DNA of 64,000 nucleotides from Oceanospirillaceae bacterium (lineage in GTDB: Bacteria; Pseudomonadota; Gammaproteobacteria; Pseudomonadales; Litoribrevibacteraceae): positions 1-64,000 of the forward strand of contig JADFAD010000007.1 of NCBI GenBank assembly GCA_015665455.1. The letters are read 5' to 3'. The notes beneath the pieces were generated by a model. That model had not been told where the DNA came from. It did not search any database and saw only the letters and a list, made by a program, of their open reading frames with translations. Shown piece after piece: positions 28,123-38,994 of this stretch. Position 1 is the stretch's first letter, and each line of letters opens with the position of its first letter. The position numbers were made by a program, and so were the translations under genes.

Positions 28123-29572
28123 TGACAAACAAAAGATAAAATCTGCAGTTTGGGATGTACCTGAGATGCGCAGAATTCGTACCATCCATTTTGTTGGAAT
28201 TGGTGGTGTAGGAATGTGCGGAATCGCTGAGGTGTTGTTGAACCAAGGGTATCGAATCACCGGATCTGATCTTAAAACATCAGCGAATACTGCAAGACTA
28301 GAAGCATTAGGTGCTCGTATTTTTATCGGTCATCAACCTGAGCACGTGGCAGGTTGCGATGTGATAGTTGTGTCCAGCGCTGTAGATACGACCAACCCCG
28401 AGGTTGCAGAAGCATTAAATACTCGAATACCTGTTGTTCCTAGAGCGGAAATGCTAGCTGAACTCATGCGTTACCGACATGGGATTGCTGTCGCTGGTAC
28501 TCATGGCAAAACAACGACGACCAGCTTGGTCTCGTCTGTATTAGCGGAAGGTGGGTTAGATCCAACGTTTGTTATTGGCGGTAAGCTGAACAGTGCTGGT
28601 ACCAATGCAAAGCTTGGAGCTAGTCGGTACCTAGTAGCTGAAGCAGATGAAAGTGATGCTTCATTTTTACATTTACAGCCAATGACTGCGATTGTGACTA
28701 ATATCGATGCGGACCACATGGAGACATACGGTGGTGATTTTGCAAAGTTAGAACACACATTTATCGAGTTTTTACATAACCTTCCTTTTTATGGGTTGGC
28801 TGTTGTGTGCGTTGACGATCCTGTGATTGAGCAGTTGTTACCAAGGATTAGCCGTCAAACGGTTACTTACGGAATTGATAACACTGAAGCTGATTATCGA
28901 GCTACGAATATTGAACAGAACCAGAGTCAGGTTCGATTTACAGTAGTTCGTCCTGAAGGGCATGCTTCGTTAGATATAACTCTGAATATGCCAGGGCAAC
29001 ATAATGTTTTAAATGCTTTGGCAACCATTGCGGTGTCAACCGATGAAGGGATAAGCGATGAGTCAATCGTTAAAGGGTTAGCGCAATTTAATGGGGTAGG
29101 TAGACGTTTTCAAGTGTATGGCGAATATGAAACTGGCCAGGGTCAAGTGATGTTGGTTGATGATTACGGACACCATCCACGTGAAGTTGAAGTTACTATT
29201 GCTGCAATACGTGACGGCTGGCCGGATCGACGTTTAGTTACTTTATATCAGCCTCATCGTTATACCAGAACACGGGATCTGTATGAGGATTTTGTTCAAG
29301 TCTTATCAGAGACGGATTGTTTAGTTTTGATGGAAGTTTATCCTGCCGGTGAAAAAGTAGTGCCTGGTGCAGACGGTCGAAGCTTGTGCCGCAGCATTAG
29401 GCAAAGAGGCCAAGTCGATCCTGTTTTCATGGAGCGAGATGATGATCCTCTTAAGGTTCTATCGGGTGTACTGCGTAAGGGAGATATTCTTCTAACTCAG
29501 GGCGCAGGGGACATTGGAGCGCTTGCAGCAGGTTTGGCTGAAGCCAGTTTGGATTTAAGTAAAGCGAAGTAG
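28115..29572 (+). CDS. murC: UDP-MurNAc L-alanine ligase
   Basis: Starts the stem peptide by adding L-alanine to UDP-MurNAc. [17 protein letters not shown] opens the N-terminal domain, [14 protein letters not shown] is the ATP loop near 126, and [11 protein letters not shown] near 350 is in the C-terminal domain. 485 residues. Coupled to murG and followed immediately by ddlB. Confidence 0.98.
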   Translation: MSSDKQKIKSAVWDVPEMRRIRTIHFVGIGGVGMCGIAEVLLNQGYRITGSDLKTSANTARLEALGARIFIGHQPEHVAGCDVIVVSSAVDTTNPEVAEALNTRIPVVPRAEMLAELMRYRHGIAVAGTHGKTTTTSLVSSVLAEGGLDPTFVIGGKLNSAGTNAKLGASRYLVAEADESDASFLHLQPMTAIVTNIDADHMETYGGDFAKLEHTFIEFLHNLPFYGLAVVCVDDPVIEQLLPRISRQTVTYGIDNTEADYRATNIEQNQSQVRFTVVRPEGHASLDITLNMPGQHNVLNALATIAVSTDEGISDESIVKGLAQFNGVGRRFQVYGEYETGQGQVMLVDDYGHHPREVEVTIAAIRDGWPDRRLVTLYQPHRYTRTRDLYEDFVQVLSETDCLVLMEVYPAGEKVVPGADGRSLCRSIRQRGQVDPVFMERDDDPLKVLSGVLRKGDILLTQGAGDIGALAAGLAEASLDLSKAK

Positions 29573-30514
29573 GTGAGTATAGATCGTATGGGTATAGCTG
29601 ATTCGTTTGGAAAAGTAGCTGTTTTATATGGTGGGAATTCAGCTGAACGAGATGTATCGCTGAAGAGTGGCGGTGCAGTTTGTGACGCGCTATCTAAGTC
29701 GAATGTCGACTTTGAGGCGATAGATGCAACCGGTGATTGGATGAGTCGTTTAATGGCTGGTCGTTTTGACCGAGTCTTTAACGCGTTGCATGGTCGTGGT
29801 GGTGAAGATGGGAAGGTTCAAGGTTTCTTAGAGTGCTTAGGCTTACCCTACACAGGGAGCGGAGTGGCTGCATCGGCAGTAGCCATGGATAAAGCACTGA
29901 CTAAGCATATTTGGGTAGGTAATGGGATTCCAACCCCTAAATATACAGTGATAACAGAACAGACTGATATTTCGTTACTTTCTGAGACGCTATCGCTGCC
30001 TTTGATTGTAAAGCCTGCTCACGAAGGCTCAAGCATTGGTATGACCAAGGTCACTTCTTGGGATGAGCTGCCTTCTGCTATCGACAAAGCTCGTTCATTG
30101 GATGGTGATATTCTGGTCGAGCAATGGGTTACGGGCAGTGAGTATACAGTTGCTGTGTTAAATGGTGAGTCACTTCCTGTTATTAAACTGGAAACCGATC
30201 ATAGCTTTTATGACTATGACGCAAAGTATTTATCTGACGATACCCGATATTTGTTGCCTTGTGGATTAAGTGAGGAAGAGGAAACAGGTTTGCGTGCGTT
30301 GGCGTTGAAAGCATTTAATGCGATTGATTGTCATGGTTGGGGTCGTGTTGATGTTATGCGTGATGATGCAACAGGTAATTTTTACTTGTTAGAAGTCAAT
30401 ACAGTACCAGGCATGACAGATCATAGCTTAGTGCCAATGGCTGCATCCGCGAAGGGTATGGACTTTAGGATGCTGGTTTTAGACGTGCTATCGAAGGCAT
30501 CACTAAAAGGGTGA
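29573..30514 (+). CDS. ddlB: D-alanine--D-alanine ligase
   Basis: ATP-grasp ligase making the D-Ala-D-Ala used by MurF. Segments: VLYGGNSAERDVSLKSG, NALHGRGGEDGKVQGFLE, KPAHEGSSIGMTKV and EVNTVPGMTDHSLVP. 313 residues. The GTG at 29573 follows the murC stop directly; an in-frame ATG five codons later (MGIADS) is an alternative start. Confidence 0.96.
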   Translation: MSIDRMGIADSFGKVAVLYGGNSAERDVSLKSGGAVCDALSKSNVDFEAIDATGDWMSRLMAGRFDRVFNALHGRGGEDGKVQGFLECLGLPYTGSGVAASAVAMDKALTKHIWVGNGIPTPKYTVITEQTDISLLSETLSLPLIVKPAHEGSSIGMTKVTSWDELPSAIDKARSLDGDILVEQWVTGSEYTVAVLNGESLPVIKLETDHSFYDYDAKYLSDDTRYLLPCGLSEEEETGLRALALKAFNAIDCHGWGRVDVMRDDATGNFYLLEVNTVPGMTDHSLVPMAASAKGMDFRMLVLDVLSKASLKG

Positions 30515-30520
30515 TCCTGA

Positions 30521-31372
30521 ATGTCTGGAAAACAAAAGTTGCCTGGGTCATCGACAAGAAGAGGTGCCAGTCGAGCTGTAGTAAATAAAGAACCGTCAAA
30601 ACCTAAAATAAAGTTAAGGGTTTCGTGGTTAAAGCATATTCCATGGTCTGTTTTAACCGTTGTTATGCTTGTTTCAGGTTTTGTTTACAGTTCGATTTTT
30701 TTGGGTAAAGAGTTCTATGCATTTCTAGACCAACCGATAAGGAATGTCGTGGTTTCTGGTGATGTTGATCATGTCAATGTTGCTGCATTGAAAGAAAGTA
30801 TATTAGAGTCTGGGAAATTAGGCTTTATTACATCGGATATGGAACGCTTAAGGGTTGAGGCGGAAGCCCTCGGCTGGGTTAAGACGGTAACGGTGACACG
30901 TTTTTGGCCTTATGGTGTTGAGTTGAGTTTGACAGAGCATACGCCTGTTGCCCGATGGGGAAAGGGGTCATTATTAAGCGCAGATGGTGAGGTGTTTGAG
31001 GTTGATGATACCAGTAAGTTTCAAAACCTGCCTGTTTTGCATGGGGCTTTAGGTCAAGAATTGGAATTGATGGCCACTTACAGTGATTTAAATCGGCAGC
31101 TTGCAGCGGCGGGTTTGATTATTGAGTCTTTAAAGCAGTCAAGCCGAGGTGCTTGGCAGTTAGTTTGCAGAAACCGCCTAAAGCTAAATCTTGGTCGGGA
31201 TAGGGTTAACGAAAAAATAAGCAAGTTTGTCACAGTGTTTAAGTTATCACTGCACAAACAAGTAGAACAGATTGAACAAGTTGATTTGCGTTATACCAAT
31301 GGTTTAGCGGTGGCTTGGAAGGCACCGAAAAAAGAATTAAAAGGTAAATCGCAACTAAAGGTTGGTTCATAA
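30521..31372 (+). CDS. ftsQ: Cell division protein FtsQ
   Basis: Bitopic divisome protein linking early and late division proteins. A basic cytoplasmic tail of about 45 residues, one membrane helix (about 45-65), then a POTRA domain (NVVVSGDVDHVNVAALKES in part) and the beta domain with VTRFWPYGVELSLTEHTPVARWG pieces. 283 residues. Confidence 0.95.
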   Translation: MSGKQKLPGSSTRRGASRAVVNKEPSKPKIKLRVSWLKHIPWSVLTVVMLVSGFVYSSIFLGKEFYAFLDQPIRNVVVSGDVDHVNVAALKESILESGKLGFITSDMERLRVEAEALGWVKTVTVTRFWPYGVELSLTEHTPVARWGKGSLLSADGEVFEVDDTSKFQNLPVLHGALGQELELMATYSDLNRQLAAAGLIIESLKQSSRGAWQLVCRNRLKLNLGRDRVNEKISKFVTVFKLSLHKQVEQIEQVDLRYTNGLAVAWKAPKKELKGKSQLKVGS

Positions 31373-31422
31373 ATTAGGGAATATCCGAATTTTAGTTCGG
31401 TGAAAAGAGGAAATGCCTAGCT

Positions 31423-32661
31423 ATGGTTGCATCAGGAACCATGATTGTCGGTTTAGATATCGGGACATCTAAAGTTGTTGCCATTGTTGGGGCTACAGCG
31501 GATGACGGAAGTATAGAGATTGTCGGAATTGGCTCACACCCTTCGCGTGGAATGAAGAAAGGGGTAGTGGTAAATATTGAATCGACAGTGCAATCCATAC
31601 AGCGTGCGGTTGAAGAAGCAGAGCTTATGGCTGGATGTGAGATACATTCTGTATTTGCTGGCATTGCTGGAAATCATATTCGCAGTATGAATTCACATGG
31701 CATTGTTGCTATTAAAGATCGAGAAGTAATGCAGGCTGATCTTGAGCGAGTAATTGAAGCAGCTAAAGCTGTAGCAATACCCGCTGACCAAAAGATTCTG
31801 CATATCCTGCCTCAAGAGTATGTGATTGATAACCAAGAAGGCATAAAAGAACCTCTTGGTATGTCAGGCGTTCGCTTGGAGGCCAAGGTACATTTGGTCA
31901 CTTGTGCAGATAATGCTGCTCAGAACATTGAAAAATGCGTTCGTAGATGCAGTTTAGAAGTTGATGACGTCATTTTAGAGCAACTGGCATCAAGTTATGC
32001 CGTTTTGACGGAAGATGAAAAAGAGCTTGGTGTCTGCATGGTGGATATCGGTGGTGGTACTACAGACATTGCGGTGTTTACAGAAGGCGCTATTCGCCAT
32101 ACAGCTGTGATTCCTATTGCTGGTGACCAGGTTACGAACGACATTGCTATGGCGCTTCGTACACCTACTCAACATGCAGAAGAAATTAAGATGAAGTATG
32201 CCTGTGCATTGACAACCATTGCAGGTGCAGATGAAACAATTAAAGTGCCAAGTGTCGGTGATAGACCTCCTCGAGATCTATCTCGCCAAGCTTTGGCTGA
32301 AGTAGTCGAGCCTCGTTATGAAGAGTTGTTTACTTTAATTCAGGCTGAGCTTCGTAGAAGCGGTTTCGAAGATTTAATTCCAGCGGGTGTTGTACTGACT
32401 GGCGGTACAGCAAAGATGGAAGGTGTTGTTGAATTGGCAGAGGAAATTTTTCATATGCCAGTTCGTTTAGCAGTTCCTCAAGGTGTAACCGGATTAACGG
32501 ACGTGGTTCGTAATCCAATCTATTCAACGGCAGTCGGGCTTTTGCAGTATGGTCGGAAAACGTTGGAAGAGAGTGCAGTGAGCTCAGGAGAGGTATTACA
32601 CGCTTCAGAGGAAGAAGGTGTAGTGAGCAAACTGAAAAAATGGTTTCAAGGAAACTTTTAA
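31423..32661 (+). CDS. ftsA: Cell division protein FtsA
   Basis: Actin-like ATPase that tethers FtsZ to the membrane. Phosphate-binding segments: VGLDIGTSKVVAIVG near 8 and VDIGGGTTDIAVF near 205. The C-terminal amphipathic helix (VVSKLKKWFQGNF) is the membrane anchor. 412 residues. The start is set by homology (MIVGLDIGTSK at residue 7). The best SD site, AGAGGA, actually serves an out-of-frame ATG ten bases upstream (31413), which opens a 19-codon frame. Confidence 0.97.
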   Translation: MVASGTMIVGLDIGTSKVVAIVGATADDGSIEIVGIGSHPSRGMKKGVVVNIESTVQSIQRAVEEAELMAGCEIHSVFAGIAGNHIRSMNSHGIVAIKDREVMQADLERVIEAAKAVAIPADQKILHILPQEYVIDNQEGIKEPLGMSGVRLEAKVHLVTCADNAAQNIEKCVRRCSLEVDDVILEQLASSYAVLTEDEKELGVCMVDIGGGTTDIAVFTEGAIRHTAVIPIAGDQVTNDIAMALRTPTQHAEEIKMKYACALTTIAGADETIKVPSVGDRPPRDLSRQALAEVVEPRYEELFTLIQAELRRSGFEDLIPAGVVLTGGTAKMEGVVELAEEIFHMPVRLAVPQGVTGLTDVVRNPIYSTAVGLLQYGRKTLEESAVSSGEVLHASEEEGVVSKLKKWFQGNF

Positions 32662-32708
32662 AATACATAAACAATAAGAAGATTGCGTTCGTTTAAAGGA
32701 GAAACAAA

Positions 32709-33881
32709 ATGTCTAATATGTTCGAACTGGTTGATAACGTTCCTAACCAGGCAACCATTAAGGTTGTTGGGGTCGGTGGCGGTGGTGGTAATGCCGTATG
32801 TTATATGGTGGACAACCACATTGAAGGGGTGGATTTTATCTGTGCAAACACAGACGCCCAAGCATTAAAGAAGAATATGACTAAAGCTATCTTGCAGTTA
32901 GGTAATGAGCTTACTAAAGGTCTTGGCGCTGGAGCTAACCCTGAAGTAGGCCGTCAAGCTGCACTGGAAGACCGAGATCGTATTGTAGAAGTACTGCATG
33001 GTACTGACATGGTATTTATTACTGCTGGTATGGGTGGCGGTACAGGTACTGGTGCTGCACCGATCGTAGCTGAAGTTGCTCGCGAAATGGGTATTCTAAC
33101 CGTTGCGGTTGTTACTAAACCGTTCCCATTTGAAGGCCGTAAGAGAATGAAGATTGCGGAAGAAGGTATTAAAGAATTGTCACAGCACGTGGATTCTTTA
33201 ATTACTATTCCAAATGAAAAGCTGCTTACTGTTTTAGGTAAAACAACAAGCTTAATGGATGCATTTAAAGCTGCAAATGATGTTCTATTAGGTGCTGTTC
33301 AGGGGATTGCTGACTTGATTACGCATCCAGGTGTGATTAACGTGGATTTCGCCGATGTGAAGACAGTCATGTCTGAAATGGGTTTAGCGATGATGGGAAC
33401 CGGTGTTGCATCGGGTGAAGATCGAGCTGCCGAAGCTGCTGAACTCGCTATTCGTAGTCCGCTACTGGATGATATTGATCTGCACGGCGCTCGCGGTATT
33501 CTAGTAAACATTACTGGTGGCCCCGAATTAGGTTTGGGTGAGTTTGCTCAAGTAGGTGAAATCGTTGAAGATATTGCTTCTGAAACGGCGACAGTAGTTG
33601 TTGGTACTTCGATTGATCCTGAAATGACGGATGAAATTAAAGTAACCGTTGTTGCAACGGGTATTGGCAGCAGTTTAGCGGCTGAGAAACCTGTCAAAGT
33701 TGTTGATAATACAGCGAATAAAGCAGCTGATGGTCAGGTTGATTATCGTCAGTTAGATCGTCCGACGGTTATGCGTAACAAGCCTGTTGAAGATGCTGCT
33801 GAAGTTGCAAAGGTATCGGGTGGTGAGGACAGTATTGAATATCTTGATATTCCTGCTTTCTTACGACGCCAAGCTGATTAG
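32709..33881 (+). CDS. ftsZ: Cell division GTPase FtsZ
   Basis: Tubulin-like GTPase that forms the Z ring. GVGGGGGNAV near 20, the tubulin signature GGGTGTGAAP near 108, and the T7 loop NVDFADVKTVM near 207. The C-terminal peptide DIPAFLRRQ, which binds FtsA and ZipA, is intact. 390 residues. An AAAGGAGA site precedes the ATG. Confidence 0.99.
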   Translation: MSNMFELVDNVPNQATIKVVGVGGGGGNAVCYMVDNHIEGVDFICANTDAQALKKNMTKAILQLGNELTKGLGAGANPEVGRQAALEDRDRIVEVLHGTDMVFITAGMGGGTGTGAAPIVAEVAREMGILTVAVVTKPFPFEGRKRMKIAEEGIKELSQHVDSLITIPNEKLLTVLGKTTSLMDAFKAANDVLLGAVQGIADLITHPGVINVDFADVKTVMSEMGLAMMGTGVASGEDRAAEAAELAIRSPLLDDIDLHGARGILVNITGGPELGLGEFAQVGEIVEDIASETATVVVGTSIDPEMTDEIKVTVVATGIGSSLAAEKPVKVVDNTANKAADGQVDYRQLDRPTVMRNKPVEDAAEVAKVSGGEDSIEYLDIPAFLRRQAD

Positions 33882-33943
33882 GGCATCTACTCTAAATTTA
33901 GTAAAATACAGTGGATGAAGTGAGTGAATGCTGAATAGTAATT

Positions 33944-33952
33944 TGGTATACT
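33944..33952 (+). promoter_or_regulatory. Extended -10 promoter of lpxC
   Basis: TGG followed by TATACT (33947-33952) forms an extended -10 element about 40 bases before the lpxC ATG. A -35 element is not clear, which is acceptable for extended -10 promoters. Confidence 0.5.
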
Positions 33953-33994
33953 CGCGCGCCTTTGCGTACTAACCTAGAATATTTGGTGGTTGCC

Positions 33995-34903
33995 ATGATT
34001 AAACAGCGCACCTTGAAAAACAGTATTAGAGCCACTGGTGTAGGCTTACATTCGGGCAAGAAAGTATATTTGTCCTTAAAGCCTGCGCCTGTGAACACAG
34101 GGATTGTGTTTCGCCGAACAGACCTCGATGTGGTCGAAGGTATTGAGGCGAAGTATGACAATGTGGGTGATACCACGATGTCGACAACCCTGATTAAAGA
34201 CAGTGTTCGAGTTGATACTGTGGAGCATTTGTTGTCGGCAATGGCTGGACTGGGTATTGATAATGCTTATGTCGAGTTGTCTGCACCAGAAGTTCCAATC
34301 ATGGATGGTAGTGCAGGGCCGTTTGTATTTCTTCTTCAATCTGCAGGTATTGCTGAACAAGAAGCGGCTAAAGAATTTATACGTATCAAGAAGCCGATTG
34401 AGATTCGTGAAGGCGATAAATACGCGCGCTTTGAACCATTTGATGGTTTTAAAGTCACGTTTACTATCGATTTCAATCACCCCGTTGTAGATGAAGGGAA
34501 CCAGAAGACATCTCTCGACTTCTCCAGCACTTCTTTTGTTAAAGAAGTGAGTCGAGCAAGAACCTTCGGTTTTATGAAGGACATTGAATTTCTTCGCTCT
34601 CAGAATCTAGCATTGGGCGGCAGCTTGAATAACGCTATTGTTGTTGATGAATTCTCTATTCTTAACGAAGACGGTTTACGTTATGAAGATGAGTTCGTGA
34701 AGCATAAGGTGTTGGACGCAGTAGGTGATTTATATCTTTTAGGTAAGAGTCTGATTGGTGAATATATCGGATTTAAATCTGGGCATGGTTTAAATAACTT
34801 ATTATTGCGTGAGTTAATGACGCAAACAGATGCTTGGGAATTGGTTACTTTTGATGACGTTTCTGACGCTCCAATCAGTTATATCAAGCCAATTACTGCC
34901 TAA
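33995..34903 (+). CDS. lpxC: UDP-3-O-acyl-GlcNAc deacetylase
   Basis: Zinc deacetylase, the committed step of lipid A synthesis. Zinc ligands: VEHLLSAM (His near 79), and HKVLDAVGD (His and Asp near 237-241). The catalytic His lies in SGHGLNN near 264. The ATG at 33995 (MIKQRTLKN) is the canonical start, giving 302 residues. FtsH turnover of E. coli LpxC uses its C-terminal tail, which differs here (ISYIKPITA). Confidence 0.97.
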   Translation: MIKQRTLKNSIRATGVGLHSGKKVYLSLKPAPVNTGIVFRRTDLDVVEGIEAKYDNVGDTTMSTTLIKDSVRVDTVEHLLSAMAGLGIDNAYVELSAPEVPIMDGSAGPFVFLLQSAGIAEQEAAKEFIRIKKPIEIREGDKYARFEPFDGFKVTFTIDFNHPVVDEGNQKTSLDFSSTSFVKEVSRARTFGFMKDIEFLRSQNLALGGSLNNAIVVDEFSILNEDGLRYEDEFVKHKVLDAVGDLYLLGKSLIGEYIGFKSGHGLNNLLLRELMTQTDAWELVTFDDVSDAPISYIKPITA

Positions 34904-34932
34904 AATTGGTAACTTAGACGAACGCTAAATTT

Positions 34933-34960
34933 GCTGTCAGCTATGCTGACAGCTTTTTTT
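34933..34960 (+). terminator. Terminator after lpxC
   Basis: A perfect nine-base stem, GCTGTCAGC (34933-34941) with GCTGACAGC (34945-34953), followed by seven T residues. It closes the mra/dcw-lpxC region. Confidence 0.92.
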
Positions 34961-35050
34961 GTTTGGATTTGTAAAAGTTAACGATTTGGTAGGTTATATT
35001 TTTCTCATAATATATACTGTGTTGGTCGAAGTTTATTTTGTAAGCATCTA

Positions 35051-35977
35051 ATGAATATTGTTTTTATTAGCAGAACACATGGTCAATCTTTAACGTACTC
35101 AATGAACGGCAAACGTTTATTGGTGTCTTTGTTGTTTCTGATTTTTGTCCTTTCTGGAATTACTTATGCTGGCTTTTATTACGCAAAAAGCCAACAATCT
35201 GATGTTCTTACCCCTGATATGATTTCTCGTTGGTCTCAAGAGTTGAGCGACCAAAAAGAAGAAGTCGTTGCGCAAAGAATGATTTCATCCCAAAAAATCG
35301 ATGCTCTATCTGTAAAGATGGGAGAACTGCAAGCGCGTTTATTGAGACTCGAAGGTCTTGGCGAGCGTTTAACTCAGATGGCAGAAATCGATACGAACGA
35401 GTTTGATTTTGCTTCTGGCCCTGGTATGGGTGGTCCATCTGATATGCTTGATGAATATTACCAAGCCCCTACTTTGAAAGATGCTCTGGATCAATTACAA
35501 GAACGAATTGTCGATCGACAACAGCAAATTGAAGTGTTGCATTCTTTACTGAGTGATCGAGAGTTCAAAAAGGATATCTTTCTTGCAGGCCGACCTATCA
35601 AGAAAGGGTGGATGTCTTCCCGTTACGGTAAACGCAGAGACCCTTTTCATGGGCGAATAGCGTGGCACGCAGGGGTTGATTTCGCGGGGAAAGATGGCAG
35701 TGAAATTATTTCAGTTGCGGCTGGTGTCGTTACTTGGGCTGAAAAACGTTACGGCTACGGTTTGCTTGTTGAAATAAATCATGGAAATGGCTATTCCTCT
35801 CGTTACGCTCACTGTAAAGAAATTAAGGTGAAAGTAGGGGATGTGGTATCAAAAAATGAAACAGTTGCATTAATGGGTAGTACTGGCCGATCTACGGGGC
35901 CACATGTTCATTTTGAAGTCCTAAAAAACAACCGACAGGTTGATCCAGCCCGTTTTATTCATCGCGCAAGTCGATAG
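35051..35977 (+). CDS. M23 (LytM-type) peptidase, membrane anchored
   Basis: A 308-residue envelope protein. It has a short cytoplasmic N-terminus, one membrane helix (about 23-45), a coiled coil (about 65-180, rich in Gln, Leu and Asp) and a C-terminal LytM domain. The zinc-site residues are intact: WHAGVDFAG (His and Asp) and GPHVHFEV (H-x-H), with YAHC between. It therefore looks like an active endopeptidase rather than a degenerate EnvC-type activator. Genes of this type lie between lpxC and secA in pseudomonads. The substrate is presumably peptidoglycan. Confidence 0.9.
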   Translation: MNIVFISRTHGQSLTYSMNGKRLLVSLLFLIFVLSGITYAGFYYAKSQQSDVLTPDMISRWSQELSDQKEEVVAQRMISSQKIDALSVKMGELQARLLRLEGLGERLTQMAEIDTNEFDFASGPGMGGPSDMLDEYYQAPTLKDALDQLQERIVDRQQQIEVLHSLLSDREFKKDIFLAGRPIKKGWMSSRYGKRRDPFHGRIAWHAGVDFAGKDGSEIISVAAGVVTWAEKRYGYGLLVEINHGNGYSSRYAHCKEIKVKVGDVVSKNETVALMGSTGRSTGPHVHFEVLKNNRQVDPARFIHRASR

Positions 35978-36042
35978 CGTTAAACAGCTATTGGTATTCT
36001 TCATAAAATCCTTTTATTATCTGTTCCCTATTGTAACAAGAA

Positions 36043-36118
36043 TCAGGTATAACAACCTGAGCTTAACTTGGTTTTAAACCAATATAAGAAAATAATGTAA
36101 ACCAAGTGTTCAGCACTT
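36043..36118 (+). promoter_or_regulatory. secA leader with mutually exclusive hairpins
   Basis: Four pairings are seen in the leader. TCAGGT/ACCTGA forms a hairpin (36043-36060). TTGGTT (36068-36073) can pair locally with AACCAA (36077-36082). Alternatively ACTTGGTTT (36066-36074) pairs perfectly over nine bases with AAACCAAGT (36099-36107). The latter strand also overlaps a third hairpin, AAGTG/CACTT (36104-36118). An ATG followed directly by TAA (36095-36100) lies in the switch. The structure sits 25 bases before the secA ATG. No secM gene is present. Confidence 0.4.
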
Positions 36119-36142
36119 AACGGAAATTCACAGAAGGCTTCT

Positions 36143-38860
36143 ATGTTTGCACCCCTGGTAAGAAAGCTCTTTGGTAGCAAGAATGATCGTGAAATTAAAC
36201 GATTAAGAAAAATCGTAGTAAATATTAATGATATGGAAGCGGATTATGTTGCGCTTTCTGACGATCAGTTAGTAGCTAAGACTGCTGAATTCAAGAAGAG
36301 AGTGGCCGAGGGCGAACTTCTCGATGCTATTCTGCCTGAAGCTTTTGCTGTAGTTCGAGAAGCTGGTAAGCGTGTCATGGGTATGCGCCACTTTGATGTG
36401 CAGCTTATCGGTGGGATGACATTGCACGGCGGTAACATCGCCGAAATGAGAACGGGTGAAGGTAAAACACTTGTTGCTACTCTCCCTGTTTATTTGAACG
36501 CACTGTCGGATAAAGGCGTACACGTTGTAACGGTGAACGATTACCTAGCTAAGCGTGACTCAGAGTGGATGGGGCGTCTCTATAACTTTCTAGGTTTATC
36601 TGTAGGTGTTGTGTATTCAGGTCAAAACCCTGAAGAGAAAAAGGCGGCTTACCAGGCTGATATCACTTACGGTACAAACAATGAATTTGGCTTTGATTAC
36701 CTGCGAGATAATATGGCCTTCCGTAAGGAAGAGCAGGTTATGCGAGGCCTTAACTTTGTCGTAGTGGATGAAGTTGACTCCATTTTAATTGATGAAGCGC
36801 GTACACCTCTCGTTATTTCTGGTCCGGTTGCTGATAACGCAGCACTCTATACAAGCATTAATGCTCTAATTCCAAAGTTAGAACTTCAAGAAGAAGGCGC
36901 AGCAGAAGGGCATTATACTTACGATGAGAAACAGAAATCTCTTGAGCTAACCGAAGACGGCCATTCGTTTGTTGAAGCACTTTTAATTGAAGCAGAATTA
37001 TTGGATGAAGGGGCCAGTTTATACGCGCCTCAGAACTTGAATCTACTTCATCACGTATATGCAGGTTTGAAAGCTCACGTTATGTTCCATATTAACGTTG
37101 AGTATATTGTTCAGAATAAACAAATTGTCATTATTGATGAGCACACCGGACGAACCATGCCGGGACGTCGCTGGGGTGAAGGTATCCATCAGGCGATTGA
37201 AGCGAAAGAAGGCATTCAAATTCAAGCCGAAAGCCAGACATTGGCTTCTACTACTTTCCAGAACTTCTTCCGTTTGTATAACACGCTGTCAGGCATGACG
37301 GGTACGGCAGATACAGAAGCGTTTGAATTTCAGCAGATTTACGGGCTAGACGTAATAGTAATACCTGCAAATAAAGTACCTGAGAGAAAAGACTTTAATG
37401 ATTTGGTTTATTTAACCAAAGAAGAGAAGTATGCCGCGATTATTGATGAGGTGCGTGATTGTGTTGCTGCAGGTCGTCCTCTTCTAGTGGGTACTGCATC
37501 GATTGAAACCTCTGAGTATCTATCTACTTTATTGAAGAAAGATAAAATTCCTCATAATGTCTTGAACGCAAAGCATCACGGTCAAGAAGCAGACATTATT
37601 TCACAAGCTGGTATTCCAGGTGCGGTAACTATCGCTACTAACATGGCTGGTCGTGGTACTGATATTGTATTAGGTGGTAACTGGGAAGCTGAAGTTGCGA
37701 AGCTTAAAGACCCAAGTGAAGAGAAAATAAACCAGATTCGTACTGAATGGCAAAAGCGTCATGAAGCGGTTCTGAGTGCTGGTGGTTTACATGTTGTTGG
37801 CTCTGAGAGACATGAATCTCGACGTATTGATAACCAGCTTCGTGGTCGATCAGGTCGTCAGGGCGATGCCGGGTCTACTCGATTCTTCTTATCCTTAGAA
37901 GATGATTTGATGCGTATTTTTGCTTCTGATCGAGTTAAGAACTTTATGCAAGCACTGGGCATGCAGCAAGGTGAAGCGATTGAGCACCGTATGGTCAGTA
38001 ACGCGATCGAAAAAGCACAGCGTAAAGTTGAAGGACGCAACTTTGATATTCGTAAGCAGTTATTAGAATACGATGATGTTGCTAACGATCAGCGTACCGT
38101 TATCTATCAGCAGCGTCAGGAACTGATGGCTGGGGAAGACATTCAAGAAACCATTCAAGCGGTTCGGGATGATGTTCTTACGGATGCAGTGAGTTCTTTC
38201 ATTCCTCCTCAAAGTTTGCACGAGCAGTGGGATGTGCCTGGATTAGAAGCTCATTTAAAATCTGAGTTTGCGATTGAACTACCCATCCAGCAATGGCTTG
38301 CTGATGATGAACGTCTATATGAAGAGACGTTACGCGAGAAAATAGCGAAGGAAATTTCTTCTGTTTATACTGCGAAAGAAGATATTGCCGGTGCTGAAAC
38401 ACTGCGTGGGTTTGAAAAACAAGTGATGTTGCAGGTCGTTGATACCATGTGGAAAGAGCACTTGGCTACGATGGATCATCTTCGTCAAGGCATTCACCTT
38501 CGCGGATACGCTCAGAAAAATCCGAAGCAAGAGTATAAGCGTGAATCGTTTGAATTGTTTCAACAGCTATTGAGCGACATTAAACAAGATGTAGTTCGAA
38601 TTCTTTGTCATGTTCAGGTTCAAAAACCTGAAGAAGTTGAAGAAATGGAACGACAGCGCCAAGAGCAGCAAGAACAGAATAAAGTTGAATACCGTCATGA
38701 CTCTGCAGGATCCATTGCAGGGGAAGAAGGCGAGCAAAGTAGCCCTGATCAATCGGAGGCAGAGCAGCCTTTCGTAAGAGATGGCGTTAAAGTTGGTCGT
38801 AATGACCCTTGTCCGTGTGGATCAGGTAAGAAGTTTAAGCAATGTCATGGCAAGATCTGA
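36143..38860 (+). CDS. secA: Preprotein translocase ATPase SecA
   Basis: Motor ATPase of the Sec pathway. 905 residues. Walker [12 protein letters not shown] near 105; [15 protein letters not shown] near 210; [10 protein letters not shown] near 575. The C-terminal SecB/zinc domain [14 protein letters not shown] is intact, consistent with a SecB partner. The upstream gene is the M23 peptidase, not secM. An AGAAGG site precedes the ATG. Confidence 0.99.
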   Translation: MFAPLVRKLFGSKNDREIKRLRKIVVNINDMEADYVALSDDQLVAKTAEFKKRVAEGELLDAILPEAFAVVREAGKRVMGMRHFDVQLIGGMTLHGGNIAEMRTGEGKTLVATLPVYLNALSDKGVHVVTVNDYLAKRDSEWMGRLYNFLGLSVGVVYSGQNPEEKKAAYQADITYGTNNEFGFDYLRDNMAFRKEEQVMRGLNFVVVDEVDSILIDEARTPLVISGPVADNAALYTSINALIPKLELQEEGAAEGHYTYDEKQKSLELTEDGHSFVEALLIEAELLDEGASLYAPQNLNLLHHVYAGLKAHVMFHINVEYIVQNKQIVIIDEHTGRTMPGRRWGEGIHQAIEAKEGIQIQAESQTLASTTFQNFFRLYNTLSGMTGTADTEAFEFQQIYGLDVIVIPANKVPERKDFNDLVYLTKEEKYAAIIDEVRDCVAAGRPLLVGTASIETSEYLSTLLKKDKIPHNVLNAKHHGQEADIISQAGIPGAVTIATNMAGRGTDIVLGGNWEAEVAKLKDPSEEKINQIRTEWQKRHEAVLSAGGLHVVGSERHESRRIDNQLRGRSGRQGDAGSTRFFLSLEDDLMRIFASDRVKNFMQALGMQQGEAIEHRMVSNAIEKAQRKVEGRNFDIRKQLLEYDDVANDQRTVIYQQRQELMAGEDIQETIQAVRDDVLTDAVSSFIPPQSLHEQWDVPGLEAHLKSEFAIELPIQQWLADDERLYEETLREKIAKEISSVYTAKEDIAGAETLRGFEKQVMLQVVDTMWKEHLATMDHLRQGIHLRGYAQKNPKQEYKRESFELFQQLLSDIKQDVVRILCHVQVQKPEEVEEMERQRQEQQEQNKVEYRHDSAGSIAGEEGEQSSPDQSEAEQPFVRDGVKVGRNDPCPCGSGKKFKQCHGKI

Positions 38861-38934
38861 TGTGAGTTACACTTGATTGTTTAGATCAAGTCAAAAAGTT
38901 TAATTACCACTGAGCTTTAAGTGGTTGTTCATAA

Positions 38935-38956
38935 AGGGCCTATTTAGGCTCTTTTT
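38935..38956 (+). terminator. Terminator after secA
   Basis: AGGGCCT (38935-38941) pairs with AGGCTCT (38946-38952), including one G-U pair, and is followed by five T residues. Two further hairpins precede it: ACTTGAT/ATCAAGT (38871-38891) and ACCACT/AGTGGT (38907-38926), neither followed by a T tract. Confidence 0.6.
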
Positions 38957-38994
38957 GTTTCATTAATATATAGCGCCTGTTGAGATTATTTATT

